64,000 nt of DNA from an uncultured Clostridia bacterium. GTDB lineage: Bacteria; Bacillota; Clostridia; Christensenellales; UBA1242. The notes under the pieces were generated by a model that was not told the DNA's origin, searched no databases, and worked only from the letters and a program-made list of their open reading frames with translations. A program made the translations under genes and the position numbers. Below are positions 41,632 to 50,983 of the stretch, piece after piece. Within the stretch, counting starts at the first letter, position 1, and every line of letters starts with the position of its first letter. The stretch is from positions 211,623-275,622 of the forward strand of contig CALVTO010000001.1 in assembly GCA_944362705.1 (NCBI GenBank), read 5' to 3'.

Positions 41632-42722
41632 GGTGGGCTCCTGTATATTTTTGTTTGTTTCTTTGTTGTATGTATATACGCTTGTGTGTTTCTTTGTGTT
41701 TTAAGTACACGGGTGCGTGTTTTTATATGTATTACGTGTGCGTGTAGGTTGTTTTTTTATTTCGGCAGTTGCGTGGGTGAATGGTAACGAGACGCATTTT
41801 CTTAGGCTTAGATGTGCGCGTTTTGGCACATTTTTTTTATTTTGCTTTTTTTTGTGGTACATTGGGTTTAGAGGTAGGCAATGCGGGTGTAGGCGTTTGT
41901 ATGTGTGGCTTTTTGTGCTTTATGTACGGGAAGTATTTTGCAAACTAAACATAATCAATGTAGCACATTGCTTGGCTTGTGCGCGCATGGCATCTTGTCG
42001 AACGGTTACATATTTTAAGAATGTTTGTGGTTGTTTGTCGCAATACAATTACGTAGGTTTGGTGGGTGGGTTGTTATAAAGGTGTGTTTTATTTGTATGT
42101 ATGGGTTGGTTATGTTTTTTTAAAAGGAATCAGTGCATTAGGTTTAAGGCGCAAGTATTTGTTTTGTTTAGTTTACATAACCATGGTCTTAGAGTTAGCG
42201 TTGTTTACCATATTTGTAAGTATATAAAACGCAGGCAACCAAGCGCAGTTTATAATAACCGCAGATGCTACAAGACAAAAAATGTAAAAATCATAAGCAG
42301 CAAATAAACATTAAAAATACCTATAAAATGCGCTAATCTTTATTAGGTTGTTTTGTACACTTGTGCGGTTATATTCATTGTAAAAGCAAAAAAATATAAA
42401 AAACATGCGTTTTTAACACTTTATTAACACATTTTTGCAAGTTTTTAACAAAATTAACCGAGTTATTAACAATCATTTTTCTTATTTCAATCTGGTGTTT
42501 TACCATACATATAAGCAAAAAATAGGGGTGCCAAATATTTTTATTCACTATTTTAACAGCCCCTACTACTACTACTATCAAAAAAATATATTTGTAAATA
42601 TATATACATTCCGCGCATGCACGCGTAAGACACATATGCGTTAAAAAAGTAAGTTTGCGTGGCTTTATTTATGCAAACAAACTGCTTACAAACATTAGGT
42701 AAAAAGGCAAAAAGGAGAAGGT
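41632..42722. other. 1.1-kb region without a supported gene
   Basis: The plus strand is strongly rich in G and T up to ~42,100 (TGTATGTATATACGC-like runs), then AT-rich. It carries (CTA)n-like CTACTACTACTACTATC near 42563. Frames up to 120 residues occur but lack ribosome binding sites, contain odd composition, and look like chance. A ribosome binding site for terminase appears at its end. Confidence 0.55.
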
Positions 42723-44159
42723 ATGCTAACAAAAAAACAGCTTTTACAGAAAAAAGAATGGGTACTAAAATTGCTTCAACAAGAAATGCAAAAGCGTAAA
42801 CTTTTGTTTTATAACACGGGCAAAAAAGTACATGCAAAGCAGTTAGAATTTCATAAAAGTTTAAAGCGCAACCGTTGGGCGTTTGGCGGTAACCGTTCGG
42901 GCAAAACGGAATGCGGGGCAGTAGAAACGGTGTGGTTGGCTAGGGGCATTCATCCATACCGACCTAACAAACCCAATGTGCGTGGGTGGGTGGTAAGTTT
43001 ATCTACCCGTGTGCAAAAAGATGTTGCACAACAAAAGGTGCTTTCGTATTTGCAAAAAGATTGGATTGAAGACATTGTTATGGTAAGCGGTAAAAAGTCT
43101 AATGCAGAAAGTGGCGTTATTGAAAGTATATTGGTACGCAATGTGTTTGGTGGTATTTCTGTTATTGGGTTTAAATCTTGTGAAGAAGGGCGTGAAAAAT
43201 TTCAAGGGGCTTCGTTAGATTTTGTCTGGTTTGATGAAGAACCACCGCAAGATGTGTACCAAGAATGCAAAATGCGTGTGTTAGATACCGAAGGTGATAT
43301 TTTTGGAACCATGACACCTTTAAAAGGTATGACATTTATTTACGATGAAATTTATGTAAACGCCTCGGCCGACCCAGAAGTGTTTTGCATTTTTATGGAA
43401 TGGGCCGATAACCCGTTTTTGTCACAAAGCGAAATTAAGCGTCTTTCTAGCACCATGAGCGCCGAAGAGTTGGAAGCCAGGCGGTATGGTAAATTTGTAG
43501 ATAAAGACTACGGGCTTGTGTATCCGGAATTTGATGTACAGGTGCATGTGGTTTCGCCCTTTGAAGTTCCGCAAAGCTGGTACGATAAATTTGCTATAGA
43601 CCCTGGTTTACATAACCCGCTTTCGTGTCATTTTTATGCGGTTAGCCCAGAAGGTGTGGTGTATTGCATACGAGAGCATTATGCGCCCAATACAAATATA
43701 GATGCTCATATACAATCGATAAAAAAAATTATGGCTGAACTTAATTGGAATGCATCGGCGCATGGCGGGCTTATAGATAGTGCATCGTGTCAGCATACGT
43801 TAGCGTCGTCAAAATCGGTGCTTGAATTATTTCAAGAAGCAGGTATTTATGCAAGCCCTAAAGTAAACAAAGATATTCTTGCAGGTATTGCACGTGTAAA
43901 AAGTTATTTAAAAAACGCAAACGGTGAAATAAAATTGTACATTTTTTCGTGTTGCACCAATTTAATACGCGAACTTAAAACGTATAAGTGGGCAGGTGGA
44001 GATAGACCCGTAAAGGCAGACGACCATGCCCTAGATGAATTACGGTATTACATTATGAGCAAACCACAACCAGCAACCATTGCTCCTGCACCAAAACCTG
44101 ATGTGTTAAAAGAAAAAGAGCGTTTAATTCGCAAATTAAAATCATCGCATCGCGGGTAA
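42723..44159 (+). CDS. terL: Phage terminase large subunit
   Basis: DNA-packaging motor with ATPase and nuclease domains, 478 residues, normal length. Walker A is GGNRSGKT (55-62), Walker B is VWFDEE (168-173), the coupling motif GTMTP follows at 194-198. The RNase-H-like nuclease has D292 in FAIDPGLHNP, Asp in LIDSASCQ near 356, and the last acidic group in KADDHALDELRYY near 446. It begins the packaging and head module. It has a good binding site (AAAAAGGAG). The final ~25 codons are repeated twice more downstream without a reading frame of their own. Family resembles terminases of podovirus-like phages of Clostridia. Confidence 0.95.
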   Translation: MLTKKQLLQKKEWVLKLLQQEMQKRKLLFYNTGKKVHAKQLEFHKSLKRNRWAFGGNRSGKTECGAVETVWLARGIHPYRPNKPNVRGWVVSLSTRVQKDVAQQKVLSYLQKDWIEDIVMVSGKKSNAESGVIESILVRNVFGGISVIGFKSCEEGREKFQGASLDFVWFDEEPPQDVYQECKMRVLDTEGDIFGTMTPLKGMTFIYDEIYVNASADPEVFCIFMEWADNPFLSQSEIKRLSSTMSAEELEARRYGKFVDKDYGLVYPEFDVQVHVVSPFEVPQSWYDKFAIDPGLHNPLSCHFYAVSPEGVVYCIREHYAPNTNIDAHIQSIKKIMAELNWNASAHGGLIDSASCQHTLASSKSVLELFQEAGIYASPKVNKDILAGIARVKSYLKNANGEIKLYIFSCCTNLIRELKTYKWAGGDRPVKADDHALDELRYYIMSKPQPATIAPAPKPDVLKEKERLIRKLKSSHRG

Positions 44160-44400
44160 ACAGCTTTTACATGTGCATGCATAGCGCAAAAAAACAAACA
44201 AAACCTCGATGTGTTAAAAGAAAAAGAGCGTTTCATTCGCAAATTAAAATCATCACATCGCGGGTGAACAACTTTATATGTGCAACCATTGCTCCTGCGC
44301 CAAAACCTGAGGTGTTAAAAGAAAAGGAGCGTTTCATTCACAAATTAAAATCATCGCATCGCGGGTAAACATCTTTATATGTGCATGCATAGCACAAAAA
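44080..44400 (+). repeat. Two extra tandem copies of the terminase 3' end
   Basis: The segment starting GATGTGTTAAAAGAAAAAG at 44100 recurs at 44208 and, as GAGGTGTTAAAAG, at 44309 (steps of 108 and 101 bases). Each copy runs through AAATTAAAATCATC and the CGCGGGT stop region into AACAxxTTTxxATGTGCA. The third copy even includes GCTCCTGCGCCAAAACC. They translate to the terminase tail only in part and have no own start. Confidence 0.9.
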
Positions 44401-44433
44401 AACAAACAAAAATAGTAAAGGAAGAATAAAGGT

Positions 44434-44934
44434 ATGAATGATATGCAAGCTTTACAAAAAGCACTTTTTAAAAAGGCAATAGGGTTTACCTATAAAGAAA
44501 AAGTGTATGAATACGAAGTAGCGTCGGATAAACCAACTGCACCCACTGTGGTTACAAAAGAAATAGATAATGAAACCCATTGTGCCGAAATTTCTAGCAC
44601 AGAAAACAAATGTGCCGAGCAAGGCTTAGAGCAAAATGGCACACTTTTACAGAAAACGGAAAATAGTGGTGTACAATGCAGTCAATCAGTTAAACGTGGC
44701 AGAGGTCGGCCTAAGGGAAGCACGTCGAAACGTGTATTAAAACTTGTAAAAACCAAAGTGGCGTCGCACTATGTTCCGCCCGATATGGTTGCTTTAAAAT
44801 TACTGCTAGAACAAAACAAAAGGCAACAAAGTGAAACGCTTACCGATGCTATGTTATTGGCTTTAAAAAATGAAATTGATGAGCAACTAGAAAAAGGAGA
44901 GTATATACATGATACTGAGAAAAGTGAAGGGTAA
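44434..44934 (+). CDS. Phage protein with AT-hook, small-terminase-like in position
   Basis: A 166-residue protein starting at ATG 44434 after AAAGGAAG. The N-terminus (LQKALFKKAIGFTYKEKVYEYE) and the C-terminal segment (KLVKTKVASHYVPPDMVALKLLLEQ) resemble small proteins found beside terminase and portal genes in phages of Clostridia, whose role is not established. Between them is an unusual Ser/Thr/Glu-rich linker and an AT-hook, KRGRGRPKGST (residues ~89-99), which binds the minor groove of AT-rich DNA. A DNA-recognition role in packaging fits, but is inferred. The next gene starts inside its last 26 bases. Confidence 0.72.
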   Translation: MNDMQALQKALFKKAIGFTYKEKVYEYEVASDKPTAPTVVTKEIDNETHCAEISSTENKCAEQGLEQNGTLLQKTENSGVQCSQSVKRGRGRPKGSTSKRVLKLVKTKVASHYVPPDMVALKLLLEQNKRQQSETLTDAMLLALKNEIDEQLEKGEYIHDTEKSEG

Positions 44935-45202
44935 ATTAAAATGCAATGAACGACATTGCACGCACTCAGCAAAATATGAATTGGTGGCTAACGAAGGCTT
45001 GCATGGCATTCCGTTATGTGTAAAACATTTGCAAGTGCTTGATTGTATCATTCAAGAAGTGCTATCTCGTGAAGCGCAAGGAACCATGGTGCACAGTGCA
45101 TACAATGTGCCTGCGGGTGTAGAAACTGCGGTAAAGCCAACAAACCGTGCAACGAAACGTAGGCAAAGAACAACTTGTAAAGCGCAAAGTGAAGAAAAGT
45201 AA
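44909..45202 (+). CDS. Small phage protein with zinc-finger-like cysteines
   Basis: A 97-residue protein; ATG 44909 has AAAAGGAGA before it and overlaps the AT-hook gene. Residues 12-40 show C-X4-C, then C-X2-H (KCNERHCTHSAKYEL...IPLCVKHLQ), a likely zinc knuckle. The C-terminal third is basic and Thr/Arg/Lys-rich. I know no exact family. It sits between terminase and portal, where phages often carry HNH or zinc proteins linked to packaging. Confidence 0.65.
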   Translation: MILRKVKGKLKCNERHCTHSAKYELVANEGLHGIPLCVKHLQVLDCIIQEVLSREAQGTMVHSAYNVPAGVETAVKPTNRATKRRQRTTCKAQSEEK

Positions 45203-45408
45203 ATAAAATAAAACGATGACGTGTGCATGCTCAATAGCTGATTACTTTTAAAAAAACATGGCGCCACTTTTGTATAAAAATAGTTTGCGCTATAAGCAAA
45301 AGCGGGTTACATGTAAAAATACACTTTACAAAACATGCACACCTATTTTCTACATTACTTTGCAAAAAATGCAAAAACCAACCAAATTTTAGTGAAAAGG
45401 ATGTAAAA

Positions 45409-47514
45409 ATGAAAAAAGTTACGCAAAAAACACAAAATTCAAAACATACTTCTTCTTATGTAGAGGCACATAAAAGTGCAGTTGCCAGCGCTACGGTGGC
45501 GCAAAAAGTGGCAACGCAAACGTATGCTTCACCTAGAAAAAACGATTCTATAAAACGTAGCTTTTCTGGTACGGGTACTGCAAACAAGCAACCGTTAGAA
45601 AATGAAAATGCCGAGCGTAAAAGTAAACTTACCTTTGAAGAGCAACAATATGCCGAAGCGCTAGTACGTGAAATACAAGACGATTATAATGCACGGGCTA
45701 TGGCACGTAAAAATTTTGAAAATGCTTGGCTTTTAAATATCGATTTTTTTCTGGGAAATCAATACAAAGTTATTACCAGCAGGGGCGAGTTAGAAGAAAA
45801 AGAAAAACGTTACGATTGGGAAATGCGTGAAGTATTTAACCACATAGCGCCTATTGTAGAAACGCGTTTGGCAAAGCTTTCTCGCGTTAAGCCAACATTT
45901 TCGGTGCGCCCGCGCGGGGGTGACCATACCGATGTATATTCTGCAAAACTTGCAAAAGCATTATTGGTGGCATTAGCTGAAAAAGCGGACCTTTCTGCTA
46001 TACTTTCTAAAGCAACTTTATGGAGCGAAATTTGTGGAACGGTATTTTACAAAATTTTATGGAATCCTGCCTCGGGTGATGTGCTTGCGCGCAATGAATG
46101 CAATGAAATTTGCGCGGGTGACGTAGATATTAGTATTTGTTCGCCGTTTGAAATTTTTCCAGATTCATCTGGGGCTACTACCATTGAAGAATGTACAAGC
46201 ATTATGCATGTAAGACCGTATCCTGCGCAGTGGGTACGCGAGCATTATGGCGTGCAAGTTTTTGGTACAGATATCGATACGCTTTCGTTTGAAAATGCGC
46301 AAGATGCATCGCATGCAGGTATGGGGAATGTTCCAAGAATTTCTCATACCATAAAAAAAGACCATGTATTGGTGATTGAAAAATACGAAAAACCTTCTAA
46401 AGAGTACCCCGATGGTAGATTTATTATGGTGGCAGGCGACGTGCTTTTAGAAGATACGTGTTTGCCGTTTGCTGTATCGGCTGACGGAAAGCGTGGGTTC
46501 CCTTTTGTAAAACAAGTATCGAACGATTGTATAGGAAGCTTTTGGGGTTCAAGTGTAGTGGAGCGTTGCATTCCTATTCAACGTGCGTACAATGCAGTAA
46601 AAAATAGAAAACACGAGTTTTTGGCAAGAATGGCTTCGGGTGTTTTAGCGGTGGAAGAAGGCTCGGTAGATGTAGAGTTGTTAGAAGAAGAAGGTTTAGC
46701 GCCTGGGCAAATTGTGGTATACCGTGCAGGTACAACCATACCGCGTATGCTGGAATTTGGTGATGTTCCTACCGATTTTCACGAAGAAGAAGACCGCTTG
46801 TTAAACGAGTTTATAAGTGTTTCGGGTGTTTCGGAACTTATGCGTGGCTCTTCGGTGCCATCGGGGGTTTCTAGTGGAACAGCGCTTAACCTTTTAATTG
46901 AGCAAGATGACACGCGCCTATCTAGCACGGCAGAAAACATACGCGATGCTATTGTGCAAATTGGTAAATTGTGTTTGCGCTTATACAAACAATTTGCTTG
47001 CAACCAAAGGTTGTTAAGGGTGCTAGACGACCACGGCGAAGTAGAAGTGTATTACTGGAAGCAATCGGATATAACGTCAGAAGACGTGGTGTTAGAAACC
47101 AGCAACGAGCTAACCGAAACGCCTACCACAAGAAAAAATTTACTTATGGAACTTTTGGCAAGTGGTGTGCTTGCAGATACCGACCACGGACTTTCGGCGC
47201 GTATGCGTGCGCGTGTGTTAGATGCTTTAGGGTTTGGTATATGGGAAAACACTTTAGATATTGTGCAACTACATACCAAACGTGCGCATGAAGAAAATAT
47301 GATCGAAGGTAAGTTAAACCCACCGCTTGAAATAGACGACCACGATATTCACATAGAAGAACATATAAAATACATTATTTCGGGAGAGTGTGAAAAAACC
47401 AACCCTAAAAAGTTGCAAGTTTTGCGTGAACACATTAAGGCACATAAACGTTTACAAACGCAAGTAAGTATAGAAGCTAGTGTAGAAAATATGCAATCTT
47501 TACCTACGCAATAA
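45409..47514 (+). CDS. Portal protein (P22-like)
   Basis: The 701-residue product should form the ring at the capsid vertex through which DNA passes. Residues 1-75 are a Lys/Ser/Thr-rich extension; from ~76 it follows the P22-type portal plan: ALVREIQDDYNARAMARKNFENAWLLNIDFFLGNQY, then RLAKLSRVKPTFSVRP, DISICSPFEIFPDSS and the long stem/crown part with ERLSGVSELMRG-like VSGVSELMRGSSVPSGVSSGTALN. Size (~700) is as in P22 gp1 (725). It has AAAAGGATG before ATG 45409. It precedes scaffold and capsid genes in the standard order. Confidence 0.9.
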   Translation: MKKVTQKTQNSKHTSSYVEAHKSAVASATVAQKVATQTYASPRKNDSIKRSFSGTGTANKQPLENENAERKSKLTFEEQQYAEALVREIQDDYNARAMARKNFENAWLLNIDFFLGNQYKVITSRGELEEKEKRYDWEMREVFNHIAPIVETRLAKLSRVKPTFSVRPRGGDHTDVYSAKLAKALLVALAEKADLSAILSKATLWSEICGTVFYKILWNPASGDVLARNECNEICAGDVDISICSPFEIFPDSSGATTIEECTSIMHVRPYPAQWVREHYGVQVFGTDIDTLSFENAQDASHAGMGNVPRISHTIKKDHVLVIEKYEKPSKEYPDGRFIMVAGDVLLEDTCLPFAVSADGKRGFPFVKQVSNDCIGSFWGSSVVERCIPIQRAYNAVKNRKHEFLARMASGVLAVEEGSVDVELLEEEGLAPGQIVVYRAGTTIPRMLEFGDVPTDFHEEEDRLLNEFISVSGVSELMRGSSVPSGVSSGTALNLLIEQDDTRLSSTAENIRDAIVQIGKLCLRLYKQFACNQRLLRVLDDHGEVEVYYWKQSDITSEDVVLETSNELTETPTTRKNLLMELLASGVLADTDHGLSARMRARVLDALGFGIWENTLDIVQLHTKRAHEENMIEGKLNPPLEIDDHDIHIEEHIKYIISGECEKTNPKKLQVLREHIKAHKRLQTQVSIEASVENMQSLPTQ

Positions 47515-47651
47515 ATAAAGTAATATATTTTCAAAATGCAAAATAACCAAAAAGAACAACGCAAAGAGTGTAAAACATGTAAAAATGCGCCAACAAATTG
47601 GAAAATAACAAAATTGCGTAGTTACGTTTTTTAGTAAAAAAGGAGATGTGT

Positions 47652-48536
47652 ATGAACGAAAATAGAACAACCGAACCTATGTTATGTTCTGCGGAGTTTT
47701 CTACAAACGCTACGGTAGAAAACAATGCGTGTAGCGAGAACAGCTGTTTGAACAAAGATTTCTCTGGCAAGCGTGCGGTAGAAAATGGAGAAGTGAGCGT
47801 GGGAAACAGTATAACACAAGACGGCTCTATTTGCGGGAAGTTTAAAGATGTTGCTTCTTTACAACACTCGTACGAATCGTTACAATCTGCGTTTACGCAG
47901 AAATGCCAACAGGTGGCAAAATTAGAAAAAGATTTACAACAAAAAACAGAAGAAATAACGCATGGGGTAACAGGCAATAAGCAACAACCTATACCCGAAA
48001 CACAAACAGAAAAAATAGAAAGTTTTCATACAAAATTACAAAATGCGGGCGAATATGAGCAAAATAATGCAAAAAAAAGTACAAACGTGCCAAGTGTAGA
48101 AGAAAATAATGCGGAAAGTGGCGAAACTATAACTACATGGACAGCAGACGAAATTCATGCAAAAGTGCAAGCGTTTGTAACACTAAACCCTAACTTTGTT
48201 GGGCTTGAAGAGTATTTACTAACCACCGCGCTTTCTAATGGAAACATACCACAAAATGAACATTTTATGGAACAGGTAAGTGCGTATACACTTGGCGATT
48301 GTTTATTGCATCCGCAAGAAGGGTTACCCAAACAAGTAGTAAAAACGCTTGCGCAAAACCCGTATATTCAAAAAGAAGTTATTTCTTGTTATATTGCAGA
48401 ATTAAACAAGCCTACGCTTCCGCATGTTATGACGAGTAAGCAGGGCGTATTTTCTGCAAAAAGTGTATCAAAAATGCCAAATTCCATACAAGAAGCGGGA
48501 AAATTGGCTCAAAGTTTATTTAATGAATTAAAATAA
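47652..48536 (+). CDS. Scaffolding protein
   Basis: A 294-residue protein. ATG 47652 is preferred to ATG 47646, which touches the binding site AAAAGGAG. It lies directly between portal and capsid genes, the usual place of scaffold genes. The segment KFKDVASLQHSYESLQSAFTQ with the coiled coil that follows (QQVAKLEKDLQQKTEEI) is typical of scaffold proteins of clostridial podovirus-like phages. Residues ~170-290 look helical, with a C-terminal basic helix that would dock to the coat. The first 50 residues are unusual: Asn/Ser/Glu-rich with five Cys. Confidence 0.8.
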   Translation: MNENRTTEPMLCSAEFSTNATVENNACSENSCLNKDFSGKRAVENGEVSVGNSITQDGSICGKFKDVASLQHSYESLQSAFTQKCQQVAKLEKDLQQKTEEITHGVTGNKQQPIPETQTEKIESFHTKLQNAGEYEQNNAKKSTNVPSVEENNAESGETITTWTADEIHAKVQAFVTLNPNFVGLEEYLLTTALSNGNIPQNEHFMEQVSAYTLGDCLLHPQEGLPKQVVKTLAQNPYIQKEVISCYIAELNKPTLPHVMTSKQGVFSAKSVSKMPNSIQEAGKLAQSLFNELK

Positions 48537-48831
48537 GTGTTTGTTTTTTATTGTTTGGTTTGCTTGTTTTTAGAGGTTATGCGCGCGAAAACATGTAGCA
48601 AAAACCCTTTTTTGTTATATGCTTACTAGCCGTGCAAACCTTATGCAAGCAAGGGTTATACGTAACCTTAGAAACCTAAATAAAACCACACATGCATGTA
48701 AAGAAAGTACTTTTATTTTTTATAGGTACATATGAAAAAACAATGTATTAAACTATGGTTTAAGCAGTTGTATATGCTTGGTTAAAACAAACGCTTAACA
48801 TGCAACAATTTCATAATACAAGGAGTATAGT

Positions 48832-50010
48832 ATGGTAACATTAACTACGGCAGATAATGCGTTAAAAAATGTATACTTAGGCGTTGTTTCTGAACAACTC
48901 AACACAAATATTAACCCATTACTTGCAAAAATTAAACAAACAACCTCCGATGTATGGGGGAAAGATATTGTAAAACTTGCACCATACGGTTTAAACGGTG
49001 GTGTAGGTGCTGGCAGTGAAGACGGCGATTTACCATTAGCTGGTGGAAATACGTATGCACAATTTAGGCTAGCATTGAAAAACCTTTATGGTAAAATTGA
49101 AATTTCTGATAAAGCGATTCGTGCTTCCAGTTCTTCTGCGGGTGCGTTTGTTAATTTATTAAACGCCGAAATGGAAGGCTTGTTACGCGCAAGTAGCTAC
49201 AACTTTGGCAGAATGTTATATGGTGATGGTTCGGGTAAACTTGCTACCATTGCTTCCAACACAGCAAGTCAAGTTGTGGTAGATAGTGTATTAAATGTAA
49301 TGGAAGGCATGATGGTAGATGTGGTTGACGACAGCGGTAATGTAACCGAAGGCTACAATGCAGTTCGAATTTCATCTATTAACCGTGCAACCAAAACAAT
49401 CACCTTCCAAGGAAAAACAAGTATGACTGCAAACGCCCTTCAAAACAAAATACTTGTTGTTCAAGGAAGCTTTAACAAAGAAATTACAGGGCTAGGGGCT
49501 ATTTTTAAAAGCACAGGTTCTTTGTATGGGTTAAACCGCGCCGATTACGGCTGGATGATTCCGTACATGCGTGCACTTGATGGCGAAAAAGATATTACCG
49601 ACATTATTATGCAAACGGCTATTGATGAACTTGAACAAAATGCCGATAGCAAAGTAGATTTTATTGTTTGCTCTGCTGGTGTAAAAAGAGCTTACCAAGA
49701 ATATTTATCACAATACCGTCACAACGTAGAGGTTATGGATTTAGCGGGTGGTTATAAAGCCATTAGTTACAATGGAATACCTTTAGTTTCCGACCGATTT
49801 GTTGAAAACGGAACTATGTATTTATTAAATACCAAAGAGTTTAATTTGCATCAGTTGTGCGATTGGAAATGGTTAGAAGGTGAAGACGGACGTGTGATTC
49901 GTCAAAACCAAAACAAACCAACGTATTCTGCAACTCTTGTAAAATATGCAGATATTATTTGTGATAAACCAAGCGGTCAGGCAAAAATTTCTAACATTCT
50001 AGAATCTTAG
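48832..50010 (+). CDS. Major capsid protein
   Basis: A 392-residue protein with the expected length, place and composition of an HK97-fold coat protein. Features: a helical N-terminus, the GGNTYAQFRLALKNLYGKIEISDKAIRAS strand-helix region (around residues 63-91), GRMLYGDGSGKLATI (around 126-140), a central insertion rich in Val/Ile/Thr, and the P-domain/A-domain segment KVDFIVCSAGVKRAYQEYLSQYR (around 279-301) followed by YNGIPLVSDRF. Start has AAGGAG. Being abundant, it uses a strong binding site. Highest similarity class cannot be given without a search. Confidence 0.88.
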   Translation: MVTLTTADNALKNVYLGVVSEQLNTNINPLLAKIKQTTSDVWGKDIVKLAPYGLNGGVGAGSEDGDLPLAGGNTYAQFRLALKNLYGKIEISDKAIRASSSSAGAFVNLLNAEMEGLLRASSYNFGRMLYGDGSGKLATIASNTASQVVVDSVLNVMEGMMVDVVDDSGNVTEGYNAVRISSINRATKTITFQGKTSMTANALQNKILVVQGSFNKEITGLGAIFKSTGSLYGLNRADYGWMIPYMRALDGEKDITDIIMQTAIDELEQNADSKVDFIVCSAGVKRAYQEYLSQYRHNVEVMDLAGGYKAISYNGIPLVSDRFVENGTMYLLNTKEFNLHQLCDWKWLEGEDGRVIRQNQNKPTYSATLVKYADIICDKPSGQAKISNILES

Positions 50011-50021
50011 GAGAAACGTTT

Positions 50022-50414
50022 ATGTTGCCACAATTTTGTCATGTTTTTGAAGGTGTATACTATGCAACCACGCGTGTGCAAGAAATAGACCCATGTTATG
50101 TAGTCGTGTATAACGCCCAAACAAAACGATTGGAATTGTGGCACATTTCTTTTCAAGCAGAATTTTGCATGCAATTGGGCGATGATGGAAATTTGGCAGA
50201 CATAAAAGAGCGGGTGTATGCAACTAGCGGACAAAATATGCGCTTATTGTTTGAAGATATACAGGCGTACAATAACCGTTTAGAAGAGTTGCGTACGCAA
50301 CAGGTTCTACAGCGTTCGCAAGAATGTTTAAAAACTACGCTTATGTATGCCGAACAAACCAACAAAGAACCAAACAGCGTGCAAATGCAAAAAATTATGG
50401 AGGGAAGTTTATGA
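50022..50414 (+). CDS. Small phage head-region protein (130 residues)
   Basis: Not recognised. It starts at ATG 50022 after TAGGAGAAA, 12 bases behind the capsid gene. Residues 1-60 look beta-rich (PCYVVVYNAQTKRLELWHISFQAEF), and 60-125 helical. Its stop overlaps the next start (ATGA), so the genes are translationally coupled. Place suggests a head accessory or connector-related role. Confidence 0.7.
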   Translation: MLPQFCHVFEGVYYATTRVQEIDPCYVVVYNAQTKRLELWHISFQAEFCMQLGDDGNLADIKERVYATSGQNMRLLFEDIQAYNNRLEELRTQQVLQRSQECLKTTLMYAEQTNKEPNSVQMQKIMEGSL

Positions 50415-50983
50415 TTTTAGATATTATTGAGCACGTTGCCTCGCTACTTGGCAACGACGCCTTACTTAGCGAATGTGCAACGGCAAAACAGCAACAACAA
50501 GCATACCAAATGTCTAGCGAAATGCAAAAATTGTTGTATTTTGTAAACAGTGTAAACGCAGAACTTGCCCGACATTATTTTCCACTTTCATTTACCAATG
50601 CGGTGGAAACCGATGTAAATGGTAAAATTATGGTTAACTCTTTACAAAGGAAACCCTTTGAAATAAAAAGCGTGGAAGATTGCTTAGGAAATACGTTTTC
50701 TTACGAACTTTTTCCTACATATTTGCAACTACGTAAACCAAATACCATGGTGTTAGTTACATATTTTGCCTTGCCTCTCATCTGCGAGAGCGTGTTAGAA
50801 GATGTAGAATGCGATTTAAGAGTAACAGAAAAGTTGCTTGCGTATGGCACGGCGGCAGAATACGCTATGAGCAAAGTTCTTTCAGAAGAAGCCGAAATTT
50901 TTCAAACAAAGTTTCTTTCTTTAATCGATTTTGCAAAACAAAAATTTAAAATTGCAAAAATGAGGATGCGTGATTGGGTTTAA
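50411..50983 (+). CDS. Head-tail connector protein, P22 gp4-like in place
   Basis: A 190-residue protein; ATG 50411 is used because GGAGGG precedes it and it overlaps the previous stop. The first half is helical (MILDIIEHVASLLGNDALL, SSEMQKLLYFVNSVNAELARHYFPL), the middle beta (VETDVNGKIMVNSLQRKPFEIKSV), and the end helical (EKLLAYGTAAEYAMSKVLSEEAEIFQTKFLSL). This is the layout of connector adaptor proteins such as P22 gp4/HK97 gp6-type, which bind below the portal. Call is from layout and order. Confidence 0.65.
   Translation: MILDIIEHVASLLGNDALLSECATAKQQQQAYQMSSEMQKLLYFVNSVNAELARHYFPLSFTNAVETDVNGKIMVNSLQRKPFEIKSVEDCLGNTFSYELFPTYLQLRKPNTMVLVTYFALPLICESVLEDVECDLRVTEKLLAYGTAAEYAMSKVLSEEAEIFQTKFLSLIDFAKQKFKIAKMRMRDWV

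Noticed and set aside
41717..42079. A 120-residue plus-strand frame
   Set aside because: It has Cys/Arg/Val-rich random composition and no ribosome binding site.
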